DNA from: Streptomyces catenulae
GTDB taxonomy: Bacteria; Actinomycetota; Actinomycetes; Streptomycetales; Streptomycetaceae
Assembly (NCBI RefSeq): GCF_000718015.1
Contig: NZ_JODY01000026.1
Location: forward strand, 24,979-88,978
Length of the DNA stretch: 64,000 nucleotides
Reading direction: 5' to 3'
Below, in pieces: positions 7,994 through 28,527 of this stretch. Position 1 is the first letter of the stretch. Each line of letters starts with the position of its first letter. The notes beneath the pieces were generated by a model. It worked only from the letters and a program-made list of their open reading frames with translations, did no database searches and was not told the origin of the DNA. A program made the translations under genes and the position numbers.

Positions 7994-9229
7994 GTGTACG
8001 ACAACGATCAGCGGCCGGCGCGCCGCGTGGTGATCACCGGGCTCGGTACGGTCAGCAGCATCGGGCTCGGCGTCACGGCCTTCCTGGACGGGCTGCGGTC
8101 CGGCCGCAGCGGGGTCAAGCCGATCACCGCCTTCGACACCACGGGCTTCGCACACGCCAACGGCTGCGAGGTCACCGGGTTCGACCCGGCGGAGTGGATC
8201 CACCGGGTGGACGCCACGGAGTTGGGCCGGGCCACACAGTTCTCGGTCGCCGCGGCGCGGATGGCCGTGGCGGACGCGGGCCTGACCCCGGAGGAACTCA
8301 GGGCGCGCCGGGCGCTGGTCTCCGTCGGCACCACCGATGCCGAGTCCCGCGACCTCGACGCGCTGGTGGACGTGGAGCTGCGGGAGGGCCCGGAGCGGTT
8401 GCCCGCCACGGTGGTGCGCCGGGCGCAGGCCGGGCGGCTGTCCACCGGCATCGTGCGGGAGCTGGCGCTCACCGACGTCGAGGCGCTCACCCTGCCCACC
8501 GCCTGCGCCGCCGGGAACTACGCCATCGGCAGCGGCTTCGACGCGATCCGCGGCGGTGAGGTCGAGGTGGCGCTGTGCGGGGGCGCGGACGCGGTGTGCC
8601 GGAAGACGTTCGCCGGGTTCTACCGGCTCGGCACCATCGCGCCCGAGGTCTGCCAGCCGTTCGACAAGGACCGTAAGGGCATCCTCACCGGTGAGGGCGC
8701 CGGGATCCTCCTCATGGAGAGCCTGGAGACGGCGCGTGCCCGCGGCGCCCGGATCTACGCCGAGGTGCTCGGCTACGGGCTCAACTGCGATGCGCACCAC
8801 CCCGTCGCGCCCGACCAGGACAGCCTGGCGCGGTGCATGCGGATCGCGCACCGCAACGCCGGGGTGAAGCCGCAGGACATCGACTTCATCTCCGCGCACG
8901 GCACCGGCACCCGCGCCAACGACGTGACGGAGGCGGGCGCCATCCGGCAGGTCTTCGACGCGCCGCCGCCCACCGTCTCCATCAAGTCGATGATCGGCCA
9001 CTCCATGGGCGCGGCCAGCGCCCTCGCCTCGGCCGCCTGCGCGCTGGCGCTGACCGAGGGCTTCATCCCGCCCACCGTCAACCACCACGAGACCGACCCG
9101 GAGTGCGGTCTGGACTGCGTGCCCAACGTGGCCCGGAGCACCGAACTGAACGTCGTGCAGAACAACGCGCTCGCCTTCGCGGGCAACAACGCCGTGCTGA
9201 TCCTCGGCCGTCACCGGGAGGCCCAGTGA
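7994..9229 (+). CDS. Ketosynthase (KS-alpha, FabF-like) of a highly reducing type II PKS
   Basis: 411-residue condensing enzyme that elongates the ACP-bound chain. The Cys-His-His triad is complete: C171 in PTACAAGNYAIG, H302 in AHGTGT, H336 in GHSMGAASA. Start GTG 7994, 19 nt after the ACP gene. The next gene is a paralogue without the active cysteine, joined by an ATGA overlap. This KS/KS-beta arrangement with a FabG-like reductase and a DsbA-fold isomerase resembles the polyene or cinnamoyl acyl-chain systems of ishigamide and skyllamycin type. The chain is probably used to acylate the peptide. Confidence 0.9.
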   Translation: MYDNDQRPARRVVITGLGTVSSIGLGVTAFLDGLRSGRSGVKPITAFDTTGFAHANGCEVTGFDPAEWIHRVDATELGRATQFSVAAARMAVADAGLTPEELRARRALVSVGTTDAESRDLDALVDVELREGPERLPATVVRRAQAGRLSTGIVRELALTDVEALTLPTACAAGNYAIGSGFDAIRGGEVEVALCGGADAVCRKTFAGFYRLGTIAPEVCQPFDKDRKGILTGEGAGILLMESLETARARGARIYAEVLGYGLNCDAHHPVAPDQDSLARCMRIAHRNAGVKPQDIDFISAHGTGTRANDVTEAGAIRQVFDAPPPTVSIKSMIGHSMGAASALASAACALALTEGFIPPTVNHHETDPECGLDCVPNVARSTELNVVQNNALAFAGNNAVLILGRHREAQ

Positions 9230-10314
9230 TGTCCCCCTTGGTCCTCTCCGCCTGGTCGGCGGTGTCTCCGTACGGCGTGGGCGCCGAACCGTTCGCGCGC
9301 GGGATCACCGCCGGGCGCTGCGCGGTCGGCCCCCTCGACCCGGCGACGCACCCGGGGCCCTTCGACCGCGGCGGGGTGGTGCCCGACTTCAGCGCCCGTA
9401 CGCATGTGGGGAAGAAGGGGACCCGGACGATGGACCGGGTCACCGCCCTCGCCGTCGCCGCCGTCGGGCAGCTGCTGGAGTCCTGCGACGGCGGTCCGGT
9501 GCGGCAGCCCGAGGAGACCGCGCTGGTCCTGGGCACCGGCTCGGGCAGCGTCCAGAGCATCATGGACTTCACCCGCGACTCCTTCGCCGGGGAGCGGCCC
9601 TACCACGTCGATCCGGCCCGCTTCCCGAACGCCGTGATGAACCGGGCGGCCGGGCAGAGCGCCATCTGGCACCGGATCAAGGGCCCCAACACCACCGTCG
9701 CCGGAGGGTGGTTGACCGGGCTGCTGGCGCTGAGCTACGCGGCGCGGCTGCACCGCGGCGGGCACTGTGCGCGGGTGCTGTGCGGTGCGGCGGAGGAGTA
9801 CTCGGAGCAGCGCGCCTGGCTGGAGTGGCACGGGCGGTCCGCCGCCGAGCGGGCCACCCCGCTCGGCGAGGGCGGCGCGGTGTTCCTGCTGGAGCCCGCC
9901 GAGGCGGCGCGGGAGGCCGGGCATCCGGCGCTGGCCCGGCTGCTGACCACCCGTTTCCGCGCGTACGGGGCGGAGAGCGAGGTCCGTGCGGCGCTCGCCG
10001 CCTGTGTCCGGGACGCCCTGAAGACCACCGGGGTCGCCCCCGGGGACGTACGGCTGGTGGCGCCGCTGGGGGCCGGGGGTGAGTCGGCGGCGCTGGAGGA
10101 GGCCGGTGTCGGGGATGCGCTCGGCGCGGCGGACCCGCGCTGGATCCGCTGCCGTCCGCTGCTCGGCGACACCTCGGCCGCGGCCACCAGCCTCCAACTC
10201 GCGGCGGTGCTCGCCGCCGCCGGTGCCGACGGACTGGCGCCCGGCGAGGCCGCGCTGGTCACCGGCGTGGAGCGGGACGGCACCGTCGGCTGCGCGCTGC
10301 TCGCCGGAGCCTGA
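9229..10314 (+). CDS. Chain-length-factor-like KS-beta
   Basis: 361-residue ketosynthase homologue that would form a heterodimer with the preceding KS and limit chain length. The active-site cysteine is absent: the aligned motif reads VAGGWLTGLL. The C-terminal half is divergent and shorter than in the catalytic subunit. ATG 9229 overlaps the KS stop (ATGA), so the two are translationally coupled. GC content and codon use match the neighbours. I infer a non-catalytic partner; it could also be a degenerate KAS. Confidence 0.85.
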   Translation: MSPLVLSAWSAVSPYGVGAEPFARGITAGRCAVGPLDPATHPGPFDRGGVVPDFSARTHVGKKGTRTMDRVTALAVAAVGQLLESCDGGPVRQPEETALVLGTGSGSVQSIMDFTRDSFAGERPYHVDPARFPNAVMNRAAGQSAIWHRIKGPNTTVAGGWLTGLLALSYAARLHRGGHCARVLCGAAEEYSEQRAWLEWHGRSAAERATPLGEGGAVFLLEPAEAAREAGHPALARLLTTRFRAYGAESEVRAALAACVRDALKTTGVAPGDVRLVAPLGAGGESAALEEAGVGDALGAADPRWIRCRPLLGDTSAAATSLQLAAVLAAAGADGLAPGEAALVTGVERDGTVGCALLAGA

Positions 10315-10321
10315 TCCGCCC

Positions 10322-10345
10322 GCCCGGGCGGCCGTCCGCCCGGGC
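10322..10345. terminator. Intra-operon hairpin after KS-beta
   Basis: Perfect 10-bp stem GCCCGGGCGG/CCGCCCGGGC with a 4-nt loop, 8 nt after the KS-beta stop. No U-tract. It may weaken read-through or stabilise the upstream message. Confidence 0.45.
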
Positions 10346-10388
10346 CCGGCGGCGGCGCGGCCGTCCGCGTCGCCGCCCTTCCGCACGT

Positions 10389-10444
10389 CCCGATGCCTGA
10401 TTCCCGATGCCTGACGCCCGACGCCTGATTCCCGATGCCCGATG
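10389..10444. repeat. Four tandem 14-bp repeats
   Basis: Units based on CCCGATGCCTGATT start at 10389, 10403, 10417 and 10431, with one to a few differences each. The last unit runs into the ribosome binding site GAGGAG of the ketoreductase gene. Confidence 0.85.
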
Positions 10445-10455
10445 AGGAGACCCGT

Positions 10456-11202
10456 ATGTCCGCAGCCGACCGGCCCGTCGCCCTGGTGACCGGAGGGTCC
10501 CGGGGCATCGGCCGTCATGTCGTGACCCGGCTCGCCCGGGACGGCCACGACGTGGCGTTCTGCTACCAGTCCGACCGGACCGCCGCCGAAGCGGTGGCCG
10601 CGGAGGCCACCGCCGCGGGGGCGCGCGTCCACGCGGTGCGCGCCGATGTGACCGACCACGACGCGGTACGCGCCTTCGTCCGCGGCACCGAGAAGGAACT
10701 GGGGCCGCTGGACACCGTCGTCTCCTGCGCCGGGATCGTCCGCGACAACCCGCTGGTGATGCTGGGCGAGGACGACTGGGACGCCGTCATGCGGGTCAAT
10801 CTCGACGGCACGTTCCACGTCTGCAAGGCCGCCGCCTTCGCGATGATGAAGCGCCGCCGCGGCTCGCTGATCACCCTGTCGTCCGTCGCCGGGGTGTACG
10901 GCAACGCCACCCAGACCAACTACTCGGCCACCAAGGCCGGAATCATCGGCTTCACCAAGGCGCTGGCCAAGGAGACGGGTCGGTACGGCATCCGCGCCAA
11001 CGCCGTCGCCCCCGGCTTCATCGCCACCGACATGCTGGGCGAACTCGCCGAGGACCATCTCGCGAAGATGACCGCGCGCATCCCGCTCGGCCGCCTCGGC
11101 CGCCCCGAGGAGGTCGCCGACCTCGTCGCCTTCCTCGCCTCGGACCGCGCCTCCTACATCACCGGCCAGGTCTTCGGCATCGACGGCGGTCTCGTCGTCT
11201 GA
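10456..11202 (+). CDS. FabG-like 3-ketoacyl-ACP reductase
   Basis: Short-chain dehydrogenase of 248 residues that reduces the beta-keto group of the ACP-bound chain with NADPH. It shows the cofactor motif TGGSRGIG at the N terminus, the catalytic Ser in TLSSVAG and YxxxK in [11 protein letters not shown] 10456 is preferred because GAGGAG lies 5 nt upstream; an in-frame ATG at 10435 sits inside the 14-bp repeats. It reads in line with the KS pair. No dehydratase for the PKS is seen in the window. Confidence 0.9.
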   Translation: MSAADRPVALVTGGSRGIGRHVVTRLARDGHDVAFCYQSDRTAAEAVAAEATAAGARVHAVRADVTDHDAVRAFVRGTEKELGPLDTVVSCAGIVRDNPLVMLGEDDWDAVMRVNLDGTFHVCKAAAFAMMKRRRGSLITLSSVAGVYGNATQTNYSATKAGIIGFTKALAKETGRYGIRANAVAPGFIATDMLGELAEDHLAKMTARIPLGRLGRPEEVADLVAFLASDRASYITGQVFGIDGGLVV

Positions 11203-11245
11203 CGCCACCGCCTCCGCCGCCCCTCGACGCGAACGGGACTTCCGT

Positions 11246-11953
11246 ATGCCCAAGAAGAACGCCATCCCACGCTGCTACTTCAACCTCCGCAGCCCCTACT
11301 CCTGGCTCGCGTACCGGGAGTTGACCGCCCACCACCCCGAGGTCGTCGCCCGCCTGGAGTGGGTGCCCTTCTTCGAACCGGACGCGCTCAGCACCCGCCT
11401 CCTGACCGAGGCGGGCGCCGCCTTCCCGTACTCCGAGATGTCCCGGGAGAAGAACCGCTACGTGCTCCAGGACGTCGGCCGCCTCACCAAGGAGCGCGGG
11501 CTGACCGTGACCTGGCCGGTCGACCGCGCGCCGGTGTGGGAGGTGCCGCACCTCGGCTACTTCGTCGCCGCCCGCGAGGGCCGCGGCCACGACTACATCG
11601 CCGCCTGCTACCGGGCCCGCTTCGGCGAGGGCCGCGACATCTGCGACCGCGCCACCGTCGCCGACCTCGCCGACGGCCTCGGCCTCGACCCGCGGGAGGT
11701 CGCGGAGGCGAGCGACGATCCGAAGCTGCGCGAGGAGGGGCTGCGCGCGCTCCTCGGCGTCTGCACCGACGGCGCCTTCGGCGTGCCGTTCTTCGTCCAC
11801 GGCTACACCCGCTTCTGGGGTCTGGACCGCCTCGACGCGTTCCTCGCCCATCTGCGCACCAAGGACGCACCGGCCGCCTCCGTACCGCGGCCGGACGCCG
11901 CGGTGGGCCTGGGCCGCTCCGTCGACGACGGGCACGCGGGCGGCTGCGGCTGA
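11246..11953 (+). CDS. DsbA-fold isomerase (2-hydroxychromene-2-carboxylate isomerase family)
   Basis: 235-residue thioredoxin-fold protein. The N-terminal FNLRSPYSWLAY motif is that of HCCA isomerases, with Ser where DsbA has the CxxC. A second family block VPFFVHGYTRFWG lies near residue 180. Proteins of this fold occur beside highly reducing type II PKS genes, where a cis/trans double-bond isomerase role on polyene or cinnamoyl chains has been proposed. The family is clear; the role on the ACP-bound chain is inferred from the neighbours. Last gene before the NRPS, with a hairpin at 11956-11979. Confidence 0.8.
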   Translation: MPKKNAIPRCYFNLRSPYSWLAYRELTAHHPEVVARLEWVPFFEPDALSTRLLTEAGAAFPYSEMSREKNRYVLQDVGRLTKERGLTVTWPVDRAPVWEVPHLGYFVAAREGRGHDYIAACYRARFGEGRDICDRATVADLADGLGLDPREVAEASDDPKLREEGLRALLGVCTDGAFGVPFFVHGYTRFWGLDRLDAFLAHLRTKDAPAASVPRPDAAVGLGRSVDDGHAGGCG

Positions 11954-11955
11954 CC

Positions 11956-11979
11956 GGCGCCGGGCCGCTACCCGGCGCC
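11956..11979 (+). terminator. Hairpin after the PKS operon
   Basis: Perfect 9-bp stem GGCGCCGGG/CCCGGCGCC, 6-nt loop, 2 nt after the isomerase stop codon. The NRPS gene has its own promoter downstream. Confidence 0.55.
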
Positions 11980-12020
11980 CGCCCGGCCCGCGCCGGACGG
12001 CGGGCGCCGGGCCGGTACGC

Positions 12021-12063
12021 GTCAGTTCCGAGTCAGTCCGGTGTCAGCGCCCTCGTCGACGAT
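12021..12063 (+). promoter_or_regulatory. SARP-type operator and -10 element of the NRPS gene
   Basis: Three exact GTCAG repeats at 12021-12025, 12032-12036 and 12043-12047, each 11 bp apart. GACGAT (12058-12063) follows after 10 nt as the -10. Predicted start about 12070, leaving a 30-nt leader with AGGGG before the ATG at 12102. Confidence 0.8.
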
Positions 12064-12101
12064 CGACGGGTGAACTCGATGACCTTCGCTAGGGGATTGG
12101 T

Positions 12102-23461
<11,360 letters not shown>

Positions 23462-23465
<4 letters not shown>

Positions 23466-24289
23466 GCACCGTGGCCCACCCGGGCACCGGCCGCGGCTTC
23501 GCCGCCGGTGCCGTGCTCACCGAGGTCCTGGCGGTGGCCGGGCGGCGCCTGCACCATCTGCGGCGGGCGCCGGGCCGGGTCATCGGTGTGGCGCTCAGCC
23601 CGCTGGTGTCGATGGTGATGCTCGGCTACCTCTTCCGGGACGCCGTCCGGCTCCCGGCGGGCGGCGACTACGGCGAGTACGTCTTCGCCGGGGGCGCCGT
23701 GCAGGTCGCGCTGGCGTGCGTCGGACCGACCGCCGTCTCCGTCGCGATGGACGTCAAGGGCGGGCTCGTCGACCGCTTCCGGTCGCTGCCCATCAGCCGG
23801 TCCGCGGTGCTCTTCGGGCACACCCTCGCGGACCTGCTGGTGGGGCTCCTGGGACTGGCGGTCGTCACCGGCGCCGGACTGCTGCTCGGCTGGCGCCCCC
23901 GCACCGGCGCGCTCCCCACCCTCGCCGCCTTCGGTCTCATCGCCCTCTTCGTCTACGTGATGCTCTGGGTCGGTGTGCTGCTGGCGATGGTGCTGCGGAC
24001 GGTGGAGACCATCAGCGTCGTCACGCCGTTCATCGTCGTGGTCCTGCCGTTCCTGTCCAACGCCTTCCTCGCCCCGCAGGCGATGCCCGGCCCGATCCGC
24101 CCGCTCGCGGAGTGGAACCCGGTCAGCGCCGTCATCACCGCCTGCCGCGACCTGTGGGGCAATCCGGCGGCGCCCGGCAGCGGGTTCCCCGCCGAACACC
24201 CGGTGACGGTCGCCGCCGTGACGCTCGGTGTGCTCTTCGCCGTCTGCTCCGCCCTCAGCCTTCGCCGCTACCGCACCGCGGGCACCTGA
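23462..24289 (+). CDS. ABC-2 type transporter permease (DrrB-like)
   Basis: 275-residue membrane protein with about six transmembrane helices and the ABC-2 pattern [13 protein letters not shown] in the cytoplasmic loop, followed by [12 protein letters not shown] near the C terminus. Members export antibiotics together with a DrrA-like ATPase. ATG 23462 overlaps the NRPS stop (ATGA), so it is translated with the NRPS. No ATPase gene was found in the window; it may lie beyond the left edge or elsewhere. The MMPL protein at 3310 may serve as an alternative exporter. Confidence 0.88.
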
Positions 24290-24309
24290 CCCGCCTGGAG
24301 GAAACCGCC

Positions 24310-25572
24310 ATGACCCAGTCCCCGCCGCAGGAGGCCACCGCACCGCCCCCGCTGGAGAGCTACGACCTCACCGACCCGCAGACGTTCCGGGACACCGACC
24401 CGCAGGCCCTGTGGCGGCGGTTCCGTACCGAGAGCCCCGTCCACCGGCACCCGGCGACCACCCCGGTCCCCGGCTTCTGGGTGATCTCCACCTACGCCGA
24501 TGTGGTCGCCCTCTACCGCGACAACAAGCGGTTCACCTCGGAGCAGGGCAACGTCCTGGCGACCCTGCTCCAGGGCGGCGACTCCGCGTCCCGCAAGATG
24601 CTCGCCGTCACCGACGGGCCGCGCCACCGCGACATCCGCAACCTGATGCTCAAGTCCTTCGCGCCGCGGGTGCTGGAGCCCGTCGTCGCCGGGGTCCACC
24701 GCCGCACCCGGGAGCTGGTCGCCACCGCGCTGGACCGCGGCGCGCTGGACTTCGTCACCGATGTCGCCGACCACATCCCGATCAACACCATCGGCGATCT
24801 GATGGACGTGCCCGCCGCCGACCGCGAACAGCTCGTCGAGTGGAACACCCGCACCCTGTCCCGGCACAGCTCCGAGGACAGCGAGTTCGAGGAGGTGATG
24901 GCCCGCAACGAGATCCTGCTGTACTTCTCCGAACTCGCCGCCGAGCGCCGCCGCCACCCCGGCGACGACGTCATCAGCGCGCTGGCCACCGCCACCGTCG
25001 ACGGGGCGCCGCTCTCGGACGAGGAGGTCGTCTTCAACTGCTACAGCCTCATCCTCGGCGGCGACGAGTCCAGCCGGATGTCGTCCATCGGCGGGCTCAT
25101 CGCCTTCGCCCGCCACCCGGAGCAGTGGCGCCGCCTCAAGGACGGCGAGGTCGACGTCGCCACCGCCACCGAGGAGGTGCTGCGCTGGACCACCCCCGCG
25201 ATGCACTTCGGACGCCGCGCGCTGGTCGACGTCCCGCTGCGGGACCAGGTGATCCGCGCCGGGGACGTGGTGACCCTGTGGAACAGCTCCGCCAACTTCG
25301 ACGAGGACGCCTTCGCGGACCCGTACCGCTTCGACATCGGCCGGACGCCCAACAAACACGTCGCCTTCGGCCACGGGCCGCACTTCTGCCTGGGGTCGTT
25401 CCTGGGCCGGGTCCATGTCAACGCGATGATCGACGCGCTCCGCACCCAGGTCCGTGACATCGAGCTGCTGGGCCCGCCGGAGCGGCTGTACTCCAACTTC
25501 GTCGACGGCTACACCGGTCTGCCGGTGTCGCTGACCGCGGAACCCGCGGCGGCGGGGAAGGTGACGGCCTGA
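24310..25572 (+). CDS. Cytochrome P450
   Basis: 420-residue P450 that probably oxidises the peptide or a carrier-bound residue. The heme-ligand motif is FGHGPHFCLGSFLGR with Cys360. The ExxR motif is in EEVLRW. The I-helix reads LILGGDESSRM, where the usual acid-alcohol pair is Glu-Ser. ATG 24310 with GGAGGAA upstream, 20 nt after the permease gene. Class and position in the operon resemble P450s acting on NRPS-bound amino acids, but the substrate is unknown. Confidence 0.92.
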   Translation: MTQSPPQEATAPPPLESYDLTDPQTFRDTDPQALWRRFRTESPVHRHPATTPVPGFWVISTYADVVALYRDNKRFTSEQGNVLATLLQGGDSASRKMLAVTDGPRHRDIRNLMLKSFAPRVLEPVVAGVHRRTRELVATALDRGALDFVTDVADHIPINTIGDLMDVPAADREQLVEWNTRTLSRHSSEDSEFEEVMARNEILLYFSELAAERRRHPGDDVISALATATVDGAPLSDEEVVFNCYSLILGGDESSRMSSIGGLIAFARHPEQWRRLKDGEVDVATATEEVLRWTTPAMHFGRRALVDVPLRDQVIRAGDVVTLWNSSANFDEDAFADPYRFDIGRTPNKHVAFGHGPHFCLGSFLGRVHVNAMIDALRTQVRDIELLGPPERLYSNFVDGYTGLPVSLTAEPAAAGKVTA

Positions 25573-25573
25573 C

Positions 25574-26524
25574 ATGCGGGAGGAACGGCGAACGTCGGGC
25601 GGCACCACCCTGGCCGTCCTGCACACCGGCGGCCCCGTGACGGGCCCGGACGCCGTGGCGCCGGAGGGGGTACGCCGCCGGGTCGACGAGCTGCTGACCG
25701 AGTGCGGCGCGGTGCTGCTGCGCGGTCCCGGGGTGGCGGACGCCGACGCGTTCCACCGCGCCGTCACCGCCTTCGGCGACCCGCTGATCGACAGCTACCG
25801 CGGCGGCAACACCCCGCGGATGACGGTCTCCGACGGGGTGTTCACCTCCACCGAGTACCCGGCGCGCTTCGACATCTCGCTCCACAACGAGATGTCCTAC
25901 GCCCACCGGTGGCCCGGCCGGCTCTTCTTCTGCTGCCTCCAGGCGCCCCGGACGGGCGGCGCCACCCCGGTCTGCGACGGCCACGCCCTGCTGGCCGACC
26001 TCGACCCGGCGGTCCGCGCGCGCTTCGCCTCCGGCGTCGTCTACCGCCAGCATCTGCACGGCGGACTGGGGCTCGGCAAGTCCTGGCAGGACACCTTCGA
26101 GACGGACGACCGGTCGGCGGTGGAGGAGTTCCTGGCGGCGTCCGAGGCGGAACACCGGTGGACCGCCGACGGCGGCCTACGCGTCAGCCAGCACCGCCCC
26201 GCCCTCCGCACCAACCCGCTGACCGGCCGCGACGTCTGGTTCAACCAGGCCGAGCAGTGGCACCCCTCCAACCTGCCGGGCGACGAGGGCGAGGCGCTGC
26301 TGTCGCTCATCGGCGACGTCGACGACCTCCCGCACTGGGTGACCTACGGGGACGGCACCCCCATCCCGGAGTCCGACCTCGCCGCGGTCCGCACCGCCGC
26401 CACCCGCAACCGCCTGGTCGAGCCCTGGCAGCCCGGCGACATCATGATCGTCGCCAACATGTCGGTCCTGCACGGCCGCGAGGCGTACACGGGCTCCCGC
26501 CGGGTCGTGGTCTCGATGACGTGA
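25574..26524 (+). CDS. SyrP-like Fe(II)/2-oxoglutarate-dependent oxygenase
   Basis: 316-residue TauD/SyrP-family enzyme. The iron ligands are visible as H104-x-E106 (LHNEMSY) and the distal H300 (VLHGREAY), with an Arg in SRRVVV for 2-oxoglutarate. SyrP homologues hydroxylate the beta-carbon of an aspartate or another residue tethered to an NRPS carrier domain. Starts 1 nt after the P450 stop, and is the last gene of the NRPS transcript before a long hairpin at 26560-26610. The residue it modifies is unknown; the unit on module 3 is one candidate. Confidence 0.88.
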   Translation: MREERRTSGGTTLAVLHTGGPVTGPDAVAPEGVRRRVDELLTECGAVLLRGPGVADADAFHRAVTAFGDPLIDSYRGGNTPRMTVSDGVFTSTEYPARFDISLHNEMSYAHRWPGRLFFCCLQAPRTGGATPVCDGHALLADLDPAVRARFASGVVYRQHLHGGLGLGKSWQDTFETDDRSAVEEFLAASEAEHRWTADGGLRVSQHRPALRTNPLTGRDVWFNQAEQWHPSNLPGDEGEALLSLIGDVDDLPHWVTYGDGTPIPESDLAAVRTAATRNRLVEPWQPGDIMIVANMSVLHGREAYTGSRRVVVSMT

Positions 26525-26559
26525 GGACACGGCGAACGACGGGCGGTTGTCCCGTCCGC

Positions 26560-26610
26560 GCGGAAGCCCCGTCCGTCCCTCCGGACCGGAGGGACGGACG
26601 GGGCTTCCGC
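26560..26610. terminator. Bidirectional terminator between oxygenase and methyltransferase genes
   Basis: Near-perfect palindrome of 25-bp arms around A26585, between two convergent genes. No distinct U-tract. Confidence 0.75.
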
Positions 26611-26634
26611 GGTGCGGTCACCGCACCCGCCGCC

Positions 26635-27423
26635 TCACCCCCGCGACGCGAAGACCGTGTAGCGCCCCGAGGTCACCAGGTCGTCGTCGAGCGGGGTGGT
26701 CAGGGTGAAGCCGCGGCGGCGTAGTTCGGTGGTGAGGGTGGGGAGGCGGCCCTCGGTGGTGGTGCCCGGTTCGTCGTGGATCTCCAGGGCGATGCGGTGG
26801 ATCAGCGGCCAGTGCGCCTCGTCCACCCCGCGCAGCACCTCCGCCTCGGCCCGCTGGACGTCGATCTTCAGCATGTCGACGCGGTCCACACCCGCCTCGG
26901 TGAGGACGTCCGAGAGCCGCCGGGTCCGGCACACGTAGGGGACCTCCCGGAAGCGGAAGTCCAGCATCTCGTCCAGCAGCTCGGTGTCCTCGCCGAGCCC
27001 GGCGGTGTCCGGGGCGGCCAGCACCCGGCGGCGGATGAAGTCCCGGTCGGTGCCGGTCGCGGCGAGCGTGGCCCGGGCGGACATCGTGGTGTAGCCCGGG
27101 TAGTAGGTGAACTCCACCTCGCCATCGGTGTCCGACAGCGCGCAGGGGTACAGCGTGGCCGGGACGCCGTACGCCGCCGTGTTCTCCGCCAGCTTCTCGA
27201 AGACCGGCGGGAGCGGTTCGAAGGCGTGGACGGTGGCGCGCGGGCACTCCGCGTGGACGAAGAGCGAGTAGAGGCCGATGTTCGCCCCCACGTCGAAGAC
27301 GACGGCGTCCGGCGGCAGCGTCATCCCGTCGGGGAGGTAGGCGCGGCGGACGAAGATCTCCTCGTGGAGGAAGGCGGTCTCGTGGGCGTTGACACCGGCG
27401 ATCCGGCTCGGGTCGATGTCCAT
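26635..27423 (-). CDS. FkbM-family methyltransferase
   Basis: 262-residue SAM-dependent methyltransferase. The SAM motif VFDVGANIGLYS is at about residue 35, and MLKIDVQRAEAEVLRG is the FkbM-family signature. It would add an O- or N-methyl group to the product. ATG 27423 is chosen: it has AGGAG 6 nt upstream and lies about 30 nt after the predicted start of transcription of its SARP-type promoter, whereas an in-frame start at 27471 lies upstream of that promoter. It is convergent with the NRPS operon. Substrate unknown. Confidence 0.85.
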   Translation of the reverse strand: MDIDPSRIAGVNAHETAFLHEEIFVRRAYLPDGMTLPPDAVVFDVGANIGLYSLFVHAECPRATVHAFEPLPPVFEKLAENTAAYGVPATLYPCALSDTDGEVEFTYYPGYTTMSARATLAATGTDRDFIRRRVLAAPDTAGLGEDTELLDEMLDFRFREVPYVCRTRRLSDVLTEAGVDRVDMLKIDVQRAEAEVLRGVDEAHWPLIHRIALEIHDEPGTTTEGRLPTLTTELRRRGFTLTTPLDDDLVTSGRYTVFASRG

Positions 27424-27459
27424 GCGGACTCCTACGGTTCGCGGGCACGGGCGCCCACC

Positions 27460-27491
27460 AGGCTGCCGCACGGTGCTGACGCCCCGCTGAC
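27460..27491 (-). promoter_or_regulatory. SARP-type operator and -10 element of the methyltransferase gene
   Basis: On the minus strand GTCAG cores at 27491-27487 and 27480-27476 are 11 bp apart. CAGCCT (27465-27460) follows after 10 nt as the -10. Predicted leader about 30 nt. Confidence 0.68.
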
Positions 27492-27561
27492 GGGCGTCAC
27501 CGCCGCCACCTGGGATTTTCGGCGGATGCTTAAGGAGCTGTCCGGGCCCCGCGGCGCTTCC

Positions 27562-27605
27562 TAGGGTGTGGCCGAAAGCCCCGTCGTCCGCCCGCGGGCG
27601 GGGCT
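27562..27605 (+). promoter_or_regulatory. Putative promoter and leader hairpin of trpC
   Basis: TAGGGT at 27562-27567 fits a -10. Downstream, AGCCCCG (27577-27583) pairs with CGGGGCT (27599-27605), competing with a 14-bp palindrome at 27588-27601. Two alternative stems before a trp gene recall an attenuator, but no leader peptide with tryptophan codons is seen. Confidence 0.3.
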
Positions 27606-27677
27606 CCGCGGTCGCGTTCCGTGGCCGCTCGCATCCCGCGGTCCGGTCCGGGCGAACCGAGGAGTCGGAGAGACACG

Positions 27678-28481
27678 ATGAGCGTTCTCGACGAGATCGT
27701 CGAAGGGGTACGGGCCGATCTGGCGGTGCGCCGCAAGCGGGTGCCCGAGGCGGTGCTGCGGGAGCGGGCGGCAGCCGCCGGGCCCCCGGTGGACTGTGTG
27801 GAACTGCTCCGCGCGGGGCCCGGCCCGGCGTTGATCGCCGAGGTGAAGCGGGCCAGCCCGTCCAAGGGCGCGCTGGCCCGGATCGGCGCCCCCGCGGACC
27901 TCGCCGCCGAGTACACCGCCGGGGGCGCCGCCGCCGTCAGCGTGCTGACCGAACAGCGGTGCTTCGGCGGCTCGTTGGACGATCTGGACGCGGTCCGCGC
28001 CAGGGTCACCGCCCCCGTGCTGCGCAAGGACTTCGTGGTCGGCGCGTACCAGCTGTGGGAGGCGCGGGCGCACGGCGCGGATCTGGCGCTGCTGATGGTG
28101 TCGGTGCTGGCACAGCCGCTGCTGGCGGACCTGGTGGCGCTGGCCACCGAGATCGGGCTGACGCCGCTGGTGGAGGCGCACGACGAGGCGGAGGCGGAGC
28201 GGGCGGTGGCCGCCGGGGCGCGGGTGGTCGGCATCAACGCGCGCAATCTGCGGACGCTGGAGGTGCACCGCCAGACCTTCGCGCGGGTGGCGCCGCACCT
28301 GCCGGACGGGATCGTGAAGGTCGCGGAGTCCGGGGTGCGCGGCCCGTTCGACGTCGCCGGATACGCGACGTCCGGCGCCGACGCGGTCCTGGTCGGGGAG
28401 GCGCTGGTGCGCAGCCCCGACCCGCGGGCCACGGTCGCGGCGTTCCTGGCGGCGAGCCGACCGGCGGTGGTGGGCGGCTGA
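27678..28481 (+). CDS. trpC: Indole-3-glycerol phosphate synthase
   Basis: 267-residue TIM-barrel enzyme that closes the indole ring of indole-3-glycerol phosphate. Conserved catalytic elements: [10 protein letters not shown] (Lys), VLRKDFV (Lys), NARNL and KVAESG. Start ATG 27678 with GGAG upstream. It is a cluster-located second set of tryptophan genes with trpD, trpG and trpE, serving (chloro)tryptophan supply for the NRPS. trpF, trpA and trpB are not in the window and must come from primary metabolism. Confidence 0.94.
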   Translation: MSVLDEIVEGVRADLAVRRKRVPEAVLRERAAAAGPPVDCVELLRAGPGPALIAEVKRASPSKGALARIGAPADLAAEYTAGGAAAVSVLTEQRCFGGSLDDLDAVRARVTAPVLRKDFVVGAYQLWEARAHGADLALLMVSVLAQPLLADLVALATEIGLTPLVEAHDEAEAERAVAAGARVVGINARNLRTLEVHRQTFARVAPHLPDGIVKVAESGVRGPFDVAGYATSGADAVLVGEALVRSPDPRATVAAFLAASRPAVVGG

Positions 28482-28495
28482 CGGCACGCGGACGG

Positions 28496-28527
28496 GCGCG
28501 GGGCGGCGCGGACGGGCCGCCCCGCGC
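28496..28527. terminator. Bidirectional terminator between trpC and trpD
   Basis: Perfect 12-bp stem GCGCGGGGCGGC/GCCGCCCCGCGC with an 8-nt loop, between convergent genes and abutting the trpD stop codon. Confidence 0.7.
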
